From NCBI GenBank assembly GCA_021413595.1, contig JAIOQD010000560.1, positions 1-5,093 of the forward strand: a stretch of 5,093 bases of DNA, read 5' to 3'. Source of the stretch: Bacteroidota bacterium (GTDB taxonomy: Bacteria; Bacteroidota; Bacteroidia; 2-12-FULL-35-15). Below, in pieces: positions 1 through 5,093 of this stretch; the stretch's first letter is position 1, and every line of letters begins with the position of its first letter. The position numbers and the translations under genes were made by a program. Below the pieces are notes generated by a model. That model was not told the origin of the DNA. It saw only the letters and a list, made by a program, of their open reading frames with translations, and made no database searches.

Positions 1-27
1 CCAGAAAGCGCGTGAGGTTATCGTGAT

Positions 28-831
28 GTGGATGAAATGCTAAAAGAAGCATTTAATTATAAAGAATCAAATAGTTCTATGATTTGTGATATTATTGCTA
101 TGTATCTTAAAGGGCAAAAAATTCTTTATACAGAGGCAAAAACATTATGTGAGCAACGTCTTAATTATTTAATGCTACCTACTATATGTATTACTGCTAT
201 ATGTGCTGTTATTAGTGTTGTATTAAAAGAATATCCTTTTAGTTCTACTATTGTAAGTTCATTAAATGGTCTAAATTTCTTTTTTCTTACATTAATTAAT
301 TACTTAAAATTAGATGCTAAAGCAGAAGCTCATCGTGTAACCGCATACAAGTTTGATAAAATCCAATCACGGTTAGAATTTAGTTCTGGTACAATTTTAT
401 TTATTGTAGGTGAATCTAAACAGTTACCACAACTTATTAATGATACTGAAAAAGATGTACGCGAAATAAAAGAAACAAATCAGTTTATTTTACCTGAAAG
501 TATACGTTATAGTTATCCTAAATTAGTTAATATGAATATATTTGCTGAAGTTAAAAAGATTCAAAATAAAGAAACAGAACTTATTAATATTCTAAAAGAT
601 ACTCTTAATGATTATGCCAATTTAAATTATAAAATACAATCAAATACATCTACATCAATTTTAGAAAATGATACTTTAAAAAATCTTGAAATTAAAAAAA
701 GAGACCTTACAAATAAAATTATAAAAATAAAAAATAAATATTTACAAATTGATGAATTATTTGAAGAAGAACTTAAAATACAGCGTGAAAAAACCAAAAA
801 ATATCAAATATGTGGCTGTCTCAAAACTTAA
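28..831 (+). CDS. Two-TM SLATT-like membrane protein with coiled-coil tail, giant-virus type
   Basis: The 267-aa product has a soluble N-terminus containing MYLKGQKILYTEAK (residues 25-38), hydrophobic helices at about 48-66 and 74-93, then NYLKLDAKAEAHRVTAY (91-107), and a Lys/Glu-rich, coiled-coil-prone region at about 172-257. Two adjacent TM helices followed by a conserved helix ending in LDAKAEAH match what I recall of a family common in giant-virus genomes and marine viral metagenomes. It resembles SLATT domains, the two-TM modules thought to act as pore-forming effectors in bacterial nucleotide-signalling conflict systems. Family placement is from memory and function is unknown. No nucleotide cyclase, SLOG or TIR partner is visible. 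The start is uncertain: 28 is GTG and the first ATG is at 37. The frame upstream (GYRD, 16-27) still looks coding-like, but a TGA lies at 13-15. Codon use is extremely A/T-biased, unlike the genes after 1110. Confidence 0.75.
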   Translation: MDEMLKEAFNYKESNSSMICDIIAMYLKGQKILYTEAKTLCEQRLNYLMLPTICITAICAVISVVLKEYPFSSTIVSSLNGLNFFFLTLINYLKLDAKAEAHRVTAYKFDKIQSRLEFSSGTILFIVGESKQLPQLINDTEKDVREIKETNQFILPESIRYSYPKLVNMNIFAEVKKIQNKETELINILKDTLNDYANLNYKIQSNTSTSILENDTLKNLEIKKRDLTNKIIKIKNKYLQIDELFEEELKIQREKTKKYQICGCLKT

Positions 832-838
832 TTATTAA

Positions 839-860
839 AAAATATATCCAATAATATTTT
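839..860. repeat. AT-only short palindrome after the first gene
   Basis: AAAATAT at 839-845 is the exact reverse complement of ATATTTT at 854-860, with an 8-base loop. It begins 8 bases after the TAA stop at 829-831. Mimivirus-type genes are known to end transcripts at palindromic hairpins, so a 3'-end signal is possible. A 7-bp stem of A/T pairs is short, though, and could arise by chance in sequence this AT-rich. Confidence 0.25.
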
Positions 861-883
861 CCAAAAATCATATTAGGAAAACA

Positions 884-1261
884 ATGAGTTATTTGTTAAA
901 ATTCATCTACGGTGTTGTAATTATTTTAGTCATATATTTTTTTGTTAGAATGTTATACTCTGTTTATTACACTCCTGGTTCAACTGTTTTATATAATTCA
1001 CCTGTAACACAACAATTGTTTCCAAATGCTATGAACAAAATGTTTCCCACATTTGGTTATAATTCACAAGGAATGCTAAAAGGTGATACAACTAAATATG
1101 GTCAAGGTGACATTTCTCTGCACTTCTCTATAAACTCAAAATATTTGGCAGTATCAAAGAACATTTGTGTAACAATGTATTCTGCACCTGCATCTATCTT
1201 GGCTTTCAAATACCTGATATCCGATATCATATTAGGAGCTTCAAAATGTTTTTCAGGATAA
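884..1261 (+). CDS. Membrane-anchored hypothetical protein, 3' part replaced at the junction near 1110
   Basis: I do not recognise this protein. It starts with ATG 52 bases after the previous stop, on the same strand. Residues 1-29 form one N-terminal hydrophobic helix (FIYGVVIILVIYFFVRMLYS at about 7-26), followed by a polar Asn/Gln/Pro/Gly-rich region (PGSTVLYNSPVTQQLF, then NKMFPTFGYN). This is a type of small anchored protein common in large DNA viruses. The authentic part probably ends around residue 75 (GDTTKYGQGD). From about 1111 the sequence is the antisense of metF, so residues from about 76 to the stop at 1261 are an artefact of reading through the wrong strand. The real C-terminus is missing. 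Composition of the first part (18 and 19 G/C per 60 bases at 961-1080) is AT-rich but less extreme than in the upstream gene. Confidence 0.5.
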   Translation: MSYLLKFIYGVVIILVIYFFVRMLYSVYYTPGSTVLYNSPVTQQLFPNAMNKMFPTFGYNSQGMLKGDTTKYGQGDISLHFSINSKYLAVSKNICVTMYSAPASILAFKYLISDIILGASKCFSG

Positions 1262-1794
1262 CCTGCTATACCAATACAAAAATTTGTTGGCGCAACATCC
1301 GCCAGATCATCCTCAATATATCGCCCTTTGTTCATTTGATGTACTTGTTTCACCAGATCTATTGCGTATGCATGTCCATTAGGCTCTGGAACAAATTCAG
1401 GCTCACTTTTAATGGAATCTCCACGTAAAGCAAGCACATTATCAATTCCCAAAAAATGCAGGTCAATCAATGCATTTTCAGTTTCTTCCTTGCTGAAACC
1501 ACCACAAATGATGTGTGGAATAGCATCCACATGATATTTATTAATAATGGCAGCACAAATACCAACTGTTCCCGGCCGTTTGCGAATACTTACCTTTTCA
1601 AGGTACCCTCCATCACGTTTTTTATAAAGATATTCTTCACGGTGGTAAGTAACATCCACAAAAGAAGGTTTAAATTCCATCAAAGGGTCAATTCCATCAA
1701 AAATAGATTGTATGCTTTTACCTTTTAAAGGTGGTAGAATTTCAATGGAAAACAAGGTTGATTTTGCTTGTTTGATGCAATCAATAACTTTCAT
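1102..1794 (-). CDS. metF: 5,10-methylenetetrahydrofolate reductase, C-terminally truncated
   Basis: MetF is the cytoplasmic FAD-dependent TIM-barrel enzyme that reduces 5,10-methylene-THF to 5-methyl-THF, the methyl donor for methionine synthesis. Visible signatures are FSIEILPP (15-22, Glu18 corresponding to the catalytic Glu), VTYH (48-51), ALRGD (122-126, with the conserved Asp), AGYPEKHFEAP (177-187) and VTQMFFD (208-214, with the conserved Gln). Only 230 residues are present against roughly 290-320 in bacterial MetF, so the last barrel strands and helices are missing. The frame ends in Ser-Pro-stop at the junction near 1110. The start at 1794 fits the family; its leader is A/T-rich without a Shine-Dalgarno, as usual in Bacteroidota. 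The gene is divergent from the MORN-repeat gene across a 170-bp region. As drawn, the product would probably not fold; in the source genome the gene was presumably intact. Confidence 0.9.
   Translation of the reverse strand: MKVIDCIKQAKSTLFSIEILPPLKGKSIQSIFDGIDPLMEFKPSFVDVTYHREEYLYKKRDGGYLEKVSIRKRPGTVGICAAIINKYHVDAIPHIICGGFSKEETENALIDLHFLGIDNVLALRGDSIKSEPEFVPEPNGHAYAIDLVKQVHQMNKGRYIEDDLADVAPTNFCIGIAGYPEKHFEAPNMISDIRYLKAKIDAGAEYIVTQMFFDTAKYFEFIEKCREMSP
1108..1113. other. Putative chimeric junction between viral-type and Bacteroidota DNA
   Basis: Read leftwards on the minus strand, metF is canonical up to KYFEFIEKCREM (codon ATG at 1113-1111). It then gives Ser-Pro and a TGA stop, where MetF proteins normally continue into a Gly-Ile-x-Val-x-Ile-Ile-Pro-Gly stretch and about 60-90 more residues. 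Read rightwards on the plus strand, the membrane ORF runs into this antisense metF sequence. Both genes therefore lose their natural ends at the same few bases, and base composition changes here too. The exact breakpoint cannot be fixed better than a few bases, and any microhomology would blur it. Confidence 0.8.
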
Positions 1795-1809
1795 AATAAT
1801 AAAATTAGT

Positions 1810-1819
1810 CGTTTAAACG
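1810..1819. promoter_or_regulatory. 10-bp perfect palindrome in the metF leader
   Basis: CGTTTAAACG is a perfect palindrome lying 16-25 bases upstream of the metF start codon, between the possible -7 element and the ATG. It could be a small operator or chance. No regulator is encoded nearby. Confidence 0.25.
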
Positions 1820-1835
1820 TTATTCTTAATGGGTA

Positions 1836-1843
1836 CAAAGTAA
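1836..1843 (-). promoter_or_regulatory. Possible -7 promoter element for metF
   Basis: On the minus strand this reads TTACTTTG, one mismatch from the Bacteroidota sigma-A -7 consensus TAnnTTTG. It lies 42 bases before the metF ATG, giving a leader of about 35 nt. I see no TTG at the expected -33 distance; the imperfect palindrome at 1854-1881 occupies that region. Confidence 0.4.
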
Positions 1844-1853
1844 AACAAAAAAA

Positions 1854-1881
1854 TTAGAATACTTGAATTCTTGGATTCTAA
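1854..1881. promoter_or_regulatory. 28-bp imperfect palindrome in the metF/MORN divergent intergenic region
   Basis: The dyad is centred on GAATTC at 1865-1870. Moving outward, 1862/1873 pair and then seven consecutive pairs 1860/1875 to 1854/1881 match (TTAGAAT against ATTCTAA). In all, 11 of 14 symmetric positions pair. It lies just upstream of the possible metF -7 element, where a -33 element would sit, so a repressor-type operator is plausible. This is inference from symmetry only. Confidence 0.35.
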
Positions 1882-1932
1882 AAATCAAATCTAATAATGG
1901 CTCAAGTCATATTTTCCTTTGCTCAAATTGTT

Positions 1933-1940
1933 TAACTTTG
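1933..1940 (+). promoter_or_regulatory. Bacteroidota-type -7 promoter element for the MORN-repeat gene
   Basis: TAACTTTG matches the Bacteroidota consensus TAnnTTTG exactly. It ends 24 bases before the ATG at 1965, so the leader would be about 18 nt and A-rich. No clear TTG is present at the -33 distance. The match supports both the gene start and the taxonomic reading of this half of the window. Confidence 0.6.
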
Positions 1941-1964
1941 CAAAAGAGTTAAAAGAAAAAAATT

Positions 1965-3518
1965 ATGCGCAACTTTTTAAAAGTTATTTTGTTATTTCTT
2001 CCTGTAACGCTTTTTGCTCAGCCAGATCAAAAAATAAACAACAACGGATATAATACTTTTTATTACGATAATGGAAAAATTTCCAGCGAAGGCACTATGC
2101 GTGAAGGGAAACCCGATGGGTACTGGAAAACCTATTCATTGAATGGAGCCATAAAATCGGAAGGAAACAGAAAAGATTTTCAGTTGGATAGCATTTGGAA
2201 ATTTTACAATGAGCAGGGAAAACTTGCCTTCGAATTCAATTACAAGAAAGGAAAGAAAAATGGATTAAAGAAAACATTCGACACAAAAGAAAAATTTTTA
2301 ATAACAGCCGAGAATTTTGAAAACGATATTAAACAAGGGAATACTACTATCTTCTATAAGCCATCAGAGGCTTTTGGCAAAGCAGAAAAGGTAAAACAAA
2401 CCATTCCTTTTGTCAACGGAAAAGAAGAAGGAATGGGACTTGAATATGCACCCGATAGCATGATCATTACCATCACCGAATATAAAATGGGCTTTATTCA
2501 AAAGGAAGAAAAAATAAACCGTAGAGATGCAAAAAACCTTAAGCAGGGTGTTTGGAAAGAGTTTTATCCTACTGGTGTGCTAAAACAAGAAGTGACGTAT
2601 TCTGATGATAAAATGAATGGTTATTTGAAAGAATATTCAACAACAGGAAGTCTTTTAAACACTACAAAATATATCAATGGAGCATTACAAACCAATGTAC
2701 CCGAACTAGCCAAACTAGATGTAAAAACCGAATATTACGATAACGGACAGGTTCGATTTACTCGAACATATAAAGATGATGTTGAAGAAGGTATCCACCG
2801 TGAATTTTCACCTGAAGGAAAAGTTATAGGCGCCAAAGTGTATGTGGAAGGTGTTTTAACAGCCGAAGGCATTTTAGATACTGCCGGCAGACAACAAGGT
2901 ATCTGGAAAGAATTTCACCCTGACGGAAAATTAAAATCGAAAGGTGAATACATAAATAGTAAACGGGTTGGAGAATGGATCTTTTATCATCCGAACGAAA
3001 AAGTCGAACAAAAAGGCTCCTACGACAGAAAAGGAAAAGCGCAAGGTAGCTGGAAGTGGTTCTATGAATCAGGTAATTTATTACTTGAAGAGAACTACAG
3101 AAACAACCTGCTTGATGGTGTTATGACAGAATATAGCGATAGTGGAAAAGTCGTTACCAAAGGAGAATATCTTGATGGGCAGAAAGAAGGGCCATGGATG
3201 CTGGAACTCCAAGGTTATAGAGAAGAAGGTTCATATAAAGCCGATAAACGCGATGGGGAATGGAAACATTACTTTACTGATAATGGAAAACTTCGCTTTA
3301 TAGGTAAATTTGTGGATGGTGTACCCGATGGAATTCAAACCTTCTATTATTCCAATGGAAACGAACGACAAACAGGCAAATACGTTGGAGGATTAAAAGA
3401 AGGCGATTGGAAATTTTATGACGAAACAGGATATCTGTTTCTAACTATCGTATTTAAAAATGATATTGAGATACGGTTTGATGGAATAAAAGTAATCCCT
3501 GAAACAATTGCAGAGTAA
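1965..3518 (+). CDS. Secreted MORN_2/YwqK-family repeat protein
   Basis: The 517-aa product begins with a Sec signal peptide (Lys6, hydrophobic 7-17, likely cleavage after Ala18 in LFA-QP), so it is exported to the periplasm or cell surface. The rest is built of about 16 repeats of roughly 23-24 residues with the pattern G-x-W-K-x-[FY]-x-x-x-G-x-[LV]-x-x-[EK]-x-x-[YF]-x-x-G. Clear copies start at Gly195, 219, 276, 312, 336, 361, 385, 431, 456 and 480. The unit starting at 409 is shortened, and residues about 103-192 are degenerate. This matches MORN_2 repeats, often labelled YwqK-family antitoxin in automatic annotation. Such beta-hairpin arrays are common in exported Bacteroidota proteins, usually of unknown role. 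There is no catalytic domain and no T9SS sorting domain at the C-terminus. The start at 1965 is fixed by the signal peptide, the A-rich leader and an upstream -7 box. The gene is complete. Confidence 0.88.
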   Translation: MRNFLKVILLFLPVTLFAQPDQKINNNGYNTFYYDNGKISSEGTMREGKPDGYWKTYSLNGAIKSEGNRKDFQLDSIWKFYNEQGKLAFEFNYKKGKKNGLKKTFDTKEKFLITAENFENDIKQGNTTIFYKPSEAFGKAEKVKQTIPFVNGKEEGMGLEYAPDSMIITITEYKMGFIQKEEKINRRDAKNLKQGVWKEFYPTGVLKQEVTYSDDKMNGYLKEYSTTGSLLNTTKYINGALQTNVPELAKLDVKTEYYDNGQVRFTRTYKDDVEEGIHREFSPEGKVIGAKVYVEGVLTAEGILDTAGRQQGIWKEFHPDGKLKSKGEYINSKRVGEWIFYHPNEKVEQKGSYDRKGKAQGSWKWFYESGNLLLEENYRNNLLDGVMTEYSDSGKVVTKGEYLDGQKEGPWMLELQGYREEGSYKADKRDGEWKHYFTDNGKLRFIGKFVDGVPDGIQTFYYSNGNERQTGKYVGGLKEGDWKFYDETGYLFLTIVFKNDIEIRFDGIKVIPETIAE

Positions 3519-3609
3519 AATTTTCTTGATAGAAGATTTAGGCATATAGTACAAAACACCTCTCCTATGGCTATAAACAGCTGAAATGAGCTATTCACAT
3601 CTGCCATTT

Positions 3610-4062
3610 TTAATGCTCCTTAAGCGGCATCATTATCATTAATTGAGAAGAAGAATACCGTTTAACATCTTTTTTACCGTCAACAAAATCTTTTACTTTA
3701 ATAATAAGCTCGGGATAAGCATTATTTAAACAAGTTCCTTTTGCCTCAGCATTGGCAGCAAGTGTGATCGATTTTTTATCCCCCGCCTCTTCTTTATTGA
3801 TCCATTTTAACTCCTGCGTGAATACAGCATCAAACCATTCCAGTTGTACTAAATATTCATTATGGTTAATAAATTTCACGTAAATAATATCTTCAGCATT
3901 GCATGTATTTAATTGGAAAAATGCCTCAACACCTTCCATCGTATTAGCACCCGTTACAAGCAGGTATATAGGTTGCCAATCATTAGTCTGAGCATTCATA
4001 CGATTAGTAGGAGAAATGATCAGAGTCAGGAGCAAAATTATAGTTGTAATTATTTTTTTCAT
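3610..4062 (-). CDS. Small exported protein of unknown function
   Basis: I do not recognise a family. The 150-aa product has a typical Bacteroidota signal peptide (MKK, hydrophobic 4-17, likely cleavage after Ala24 in NAQT). The mature part of about 126 residues has alternating hydrophobic segments (IIYVKFINH 59-67, LVQLEWFDAVF 71-81, LIIKVKDFV 119-127) that suggest a small beta-sandwich. There are just two cysteines, Cys54 and Cys111, which could form a disulfide in the periplasm. An AGGA ends 8 bases before the ATG at 4062, a plausible ribosome binding site that fits this start. The gene converges with the MORN-repeat gene (91 bp between stops) and is separated by 368 bp from the adhesin gene on its own strand, so it is probably transcribed alone. 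A periplasmic or surface accessory role is only a guess. Confidence 0.75.
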   Translation of the reverse strand: MKKIITTIILLLTLIISPTNRMNAQTNDWQPIYLLVTGANTMEGVEAFFQLNTCNAEDIIYVKFINHNEYLVQLEWFDAVFTQELKWINKEEAGDKKSITLAANAEAKGTCLNNAYPELIIKVKDFVDGKKDVKRYSSSQLMIMMPLKEH

Positions 4063-4128
4063 CCTTTTTATCCTGATTGTTGTATTGATTTATAACAATA
4101 GGGAGATTTCAAAAATTCATTATCAAAA

Positions 4129-4224
4129 TAAAAAAATCAACACTAAGACAATAGAACAATCAGAAACACTAGGAAATTCTCTGTGAGGCTTTTGAACTTA
4201 GTGCCTTAGTGGTTGCTTTTTTTA
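4129..4224. repeat. Imperfect inverted repeat with A7/T7 ends, repeat-derived, possible terminator
   Basis: The left arm at 4129-4154 pairs with the right arm at 4197-4224. The outer blocks A7 (4130-4136) and T7 (4217-4223) pair exactly, followed by CACTAAG (4141-4147) against CTTAGTG (4204-4210 region), for about 22 paired positions with one bulge. The right arm, CTTAGTGCCTTAGTGGTT (4197-4214), resembles a dispersed intergenic repeat I recall from Bacteroidota genomes; this is from memory. A leftward transcript from the adhesin gene would form this hairpin and then a U-rich run, so it could terminate that transcript, although the loop is large (about 42 nt). Confidence 0.5.
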
Positions 4225-4273
4225 TAATTTTAGAACTACCCAATATTCAAATTACTGCTAATGTGACCGACCT

Positions 4274-4337
4274 CAATTCTCGACAAATCCCGAAATAACT
4301 GTGCGCTAGGTCATTTCGAGGCATATCGAGAAAATTG
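4274..4337. repeat. Imperfect inverted repeat around GTCATTTCGAG...TCGAGAA
   Basis: The right arm at 4310-4337 contains GTCATTTCGAG then TCGAGAAAATTG. The reverse complement of the left arm at 4274-4299 reads GTTATTTCGGG then TCGAGAATTG, so the arms match apart from a few substitutions and a 2-base bulge. The loop is 10 bases (4300-4309). The GTCATTTCGAG...CGAGAA pattern resembles a family of dispersed palindromic intergenic repeats I recall from Bacteroidota. This copy looks decayed. Confidence 0.5.
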
Positions 4338-4430
4338 TGTGTAAACCTATTTTAAACAATTTTCCCGTGTAAACAGTATAATGTATTTTAACTTATATAA
4401 AGTCTAATAAACATTTTATTCCTGTTCCAT

Positions 4431-5093
4431 TTATTTTCCACCCGTAAGCACAAAGTAGCCTTTTTCATGATACTTTTTCCCATCAATACCCGTAGCACTA
4501 ATAACATAATAATAAGTTGCATCAGGCGCAAGAACCCCGCTGGCTGTATGACCATCCCAACCTCCATTGGTTGTGTGCCATTCGTACTCTTTGTGTCCCC
4601 AACGGTTAAATATCTCAGCATCCATCGTTTTTAAACCTACTGCCTGAACAGTAAAAATATCATTTATATCATCACCATTTGGAGTAAAAACATTTGGGAT
4701 TATAAAAACTGAATTTATAAATATATTGATTGTTGAACAGGCTGTATCAATACAATTTGTAGCACTAATAGCTGTAAGGCATACTGTAAATGTTCCTAAA
4801 GGATTATAAACATATGCAGGACTCATAACAGTAGATGAATCTCCGGTTCCAAAATCCCACTTATAAGTAGCTGCTCCTATACTGGTATTAGTGAAGTTAA
4901 CTGTTAATGGTGTTTCCCCTGTTAATGGATTTGGAGTAAATTCTGCAAACACTGCTTGTGTTGCATTCACAGCAAATGGACCCATCACAATTGAACAACC
5001 ATTCGCATCCGTTATTGTTACTGAATAATTTCCAGGCCCCACATTAGTAAGGTCTGCGCCTCCCCCACCTATTGGTGCGTTCAGCGAATCAGT
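4431..5093 (-). CDS. C-terminus of a large T9SS-secreted adhesin: SprB-like repeat end, PKD domain, gliding-motility C-terminal domain
   Basis: The frame is open through the window edge, so this is the last 220 residues of a larger protein; a GTG at 5042 is an internal codon, not a start. Counting from the edge, residues 19-34 (GPGNYSVTITDANGCS) end an SprB-type Ig-like repeat. Residues about 48-127 are a PKD domain (FTPNPLTGETPLTVNFTN, then YKWDFGTGDSS). Residues about 131-218 are the CHU_C/TIGR04131 domain, with IPNVFTPNGDDINDIF, FNRWGH, GGWDG and a final KGYFVLTGGK. This last domain is the type B sorting signal of the type IX secretion system, which in known cases depends on an SprF/PorP-like partner. 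The protein is therefore expected on the cell surface or released, probably in adhesion or gliding. Its stop at 4431 is intact. Confidence 0.93.
   Translation of the reverse strand, partial: TDSLNAPIGGGGADLTNVGPGNYSVTITDANGCSIVMGPFAVNATQAVFAEFTPNPLTGETPLTVNFTNTSIGAATYKWDFGTGDSSTVMSPAYVYNPLGTFTVCLTAISATNCIDTACSTINIFINSVFIIPNVFTPNGDDINDIFTVQAVGLKTMDAEIFNRWGHKEYEWHTTNGGWDGHTASGVLAPDATYYYVISATGIDGKKYHEKGYFVLTGGK

Larger units (their letters stand above)
4063..4430. other. Gene-free 368-bp spacer with repeats
   Basis: No reading frame with coding character is seen here. It holds the leader of the 150-aa gene, two imperfect inverted repeats (4129-4224 and 4274-4337), and a pair of GTGTAAAC direct repeats (4339-4346 and 4367-4374). 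An 8-bp inverted pair, AAAATTGT at 4331-4338 and ACAATTTT at 4356-4363, partly overlaps the second repeat. No tRNA or other RNA gene is recognisable. Confidence 0.6.

Noticed and set aside
832..883. Mimivirus-type early promoter AAAATTGA before the second viral-type gene
   Set aside because: The motif is not present in this 52-bp spacer; only generic A/T runs are seen.
1111..1261. Continuation of the plus-strand membrane ORF through 1261 as real coding sequence
   Set aside because: This stretch is antisense to well-conserved metF codons (AGYPEKHFEAP to CREM), so the frame is open only by chance.
1165..1728. Two plus-strand ORFs at 1165-1428 and 1456-1728
   Set aside because: Both lie fully antisense to metF and have Cys/Phe/Ile-rich translations typical of shadow frames.
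1965..3518. Toxin-antitoxin system based on the YwqK-family label
   Set aside because: The protein is exported and repeat-only, and no neighbouring gene looks like a toxin.
3416..3607. Minus-strand ORF overlapping the end of the MORN gene
   Set aside because: It is antisense to the last repeat of a clear protein and has no leader, signal or recognisable domain.
3519..3609. Terminator between the convergent MORN and 150-aa genes
   Set aside because: Only 4-bp stems (for example AGCT with a 6-base loop near 3579-3592) were found, with no strong hairpin plus T-run.
3913..4095. Plus-strand 60-codon ORF
   Set aside because: It is antisense to the signal-peptide region of the 150-aa gene.
4388..4621. 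Minus-strand 77-codon ORF in another frame of the adhesin gene
   Set aside because: It overlaps the CHU_C domain frame, whose motifs are unmistakable.
1..5093. CRISPR array, tRNA, rRNA, integrase or transposase
   Set aside because: No regularly spaced direct repeats, no cloverleaf or rRNA signature, and no recombinase motif were seen in either strand.

Overview
The window looks like two unrelated pieces of DNA joined near position 1110, not one coherent locus. Bases 1 to about 1110 are very AT-rich (24 G/C in the 120 bases 541-660, i.e. 20%). They carry two plus-strand reading frames for membrane proteins that read like genes of a large eukaryotic DNA virus (NCLDV/giant-virus type). Bases from about 1111 to 5093 have higher GC (25 of 60 bases in 1381-1440, 21 of 60 in 2941-3000). 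They are clearly from a Bacteroidota bacterium: metF, a secreted MORN-type repeat protein, a small secreted protein, and the C-terminus of a large adhesin with a PKD domain and the gliding-motility C-terminal domain used for type IX secretion. The organism assignments come from recognising families and from composition; no search was run.

Layout: (1) 28-831 (+), a two-TM protein with a coiled-coil tail, SLATT-like. (2) 884 to about 1110 (+), the start of a membrane-anchored hypothetical protein; its frame runs on to 1261 only by reading antisense through metF. (3) 1102-1794 (-), methylenetetrahydrofolate reductase without its last quarter. (4) 1795-1964, a divergent promoter region with a Bacteroidota -7 element and a 28-bp imperfect palindrome. 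(5) 1965-3518 (+), a 517-aa signal-peptide protein made of about 16 MORN_2/YwqK-like repeats. (6) 3610-4062 (-), a 150-aa exported protein of unknown function. (7) 4063-4430, a gene-free stretch with two large imperfect inverted repeats that resemble dispersed Bacteroidota repeats. (8) 4431-5093 (-), the C-terminal 220 residues of a T9SS cargo protein, open through the window edge.

Both genes that meet at the junction are cut there. The viral-type ORF loses its C-terminus, and metF loses its C-terminus after a canonical residue string. The simplest explanation is an assembly or library chimera. A real insertion or transfer is the more exciting alternative, and reads spanning the site would decide. 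Within the bacterial part the genes do not form an obvious pathway or operon: metF and the MORN gene diverge, the MORN gene and the 150-aa gene converge, and the adhesin is separated from its neighbour by 368 bp. I do not see a convincing new defence, mobile or RNA system.
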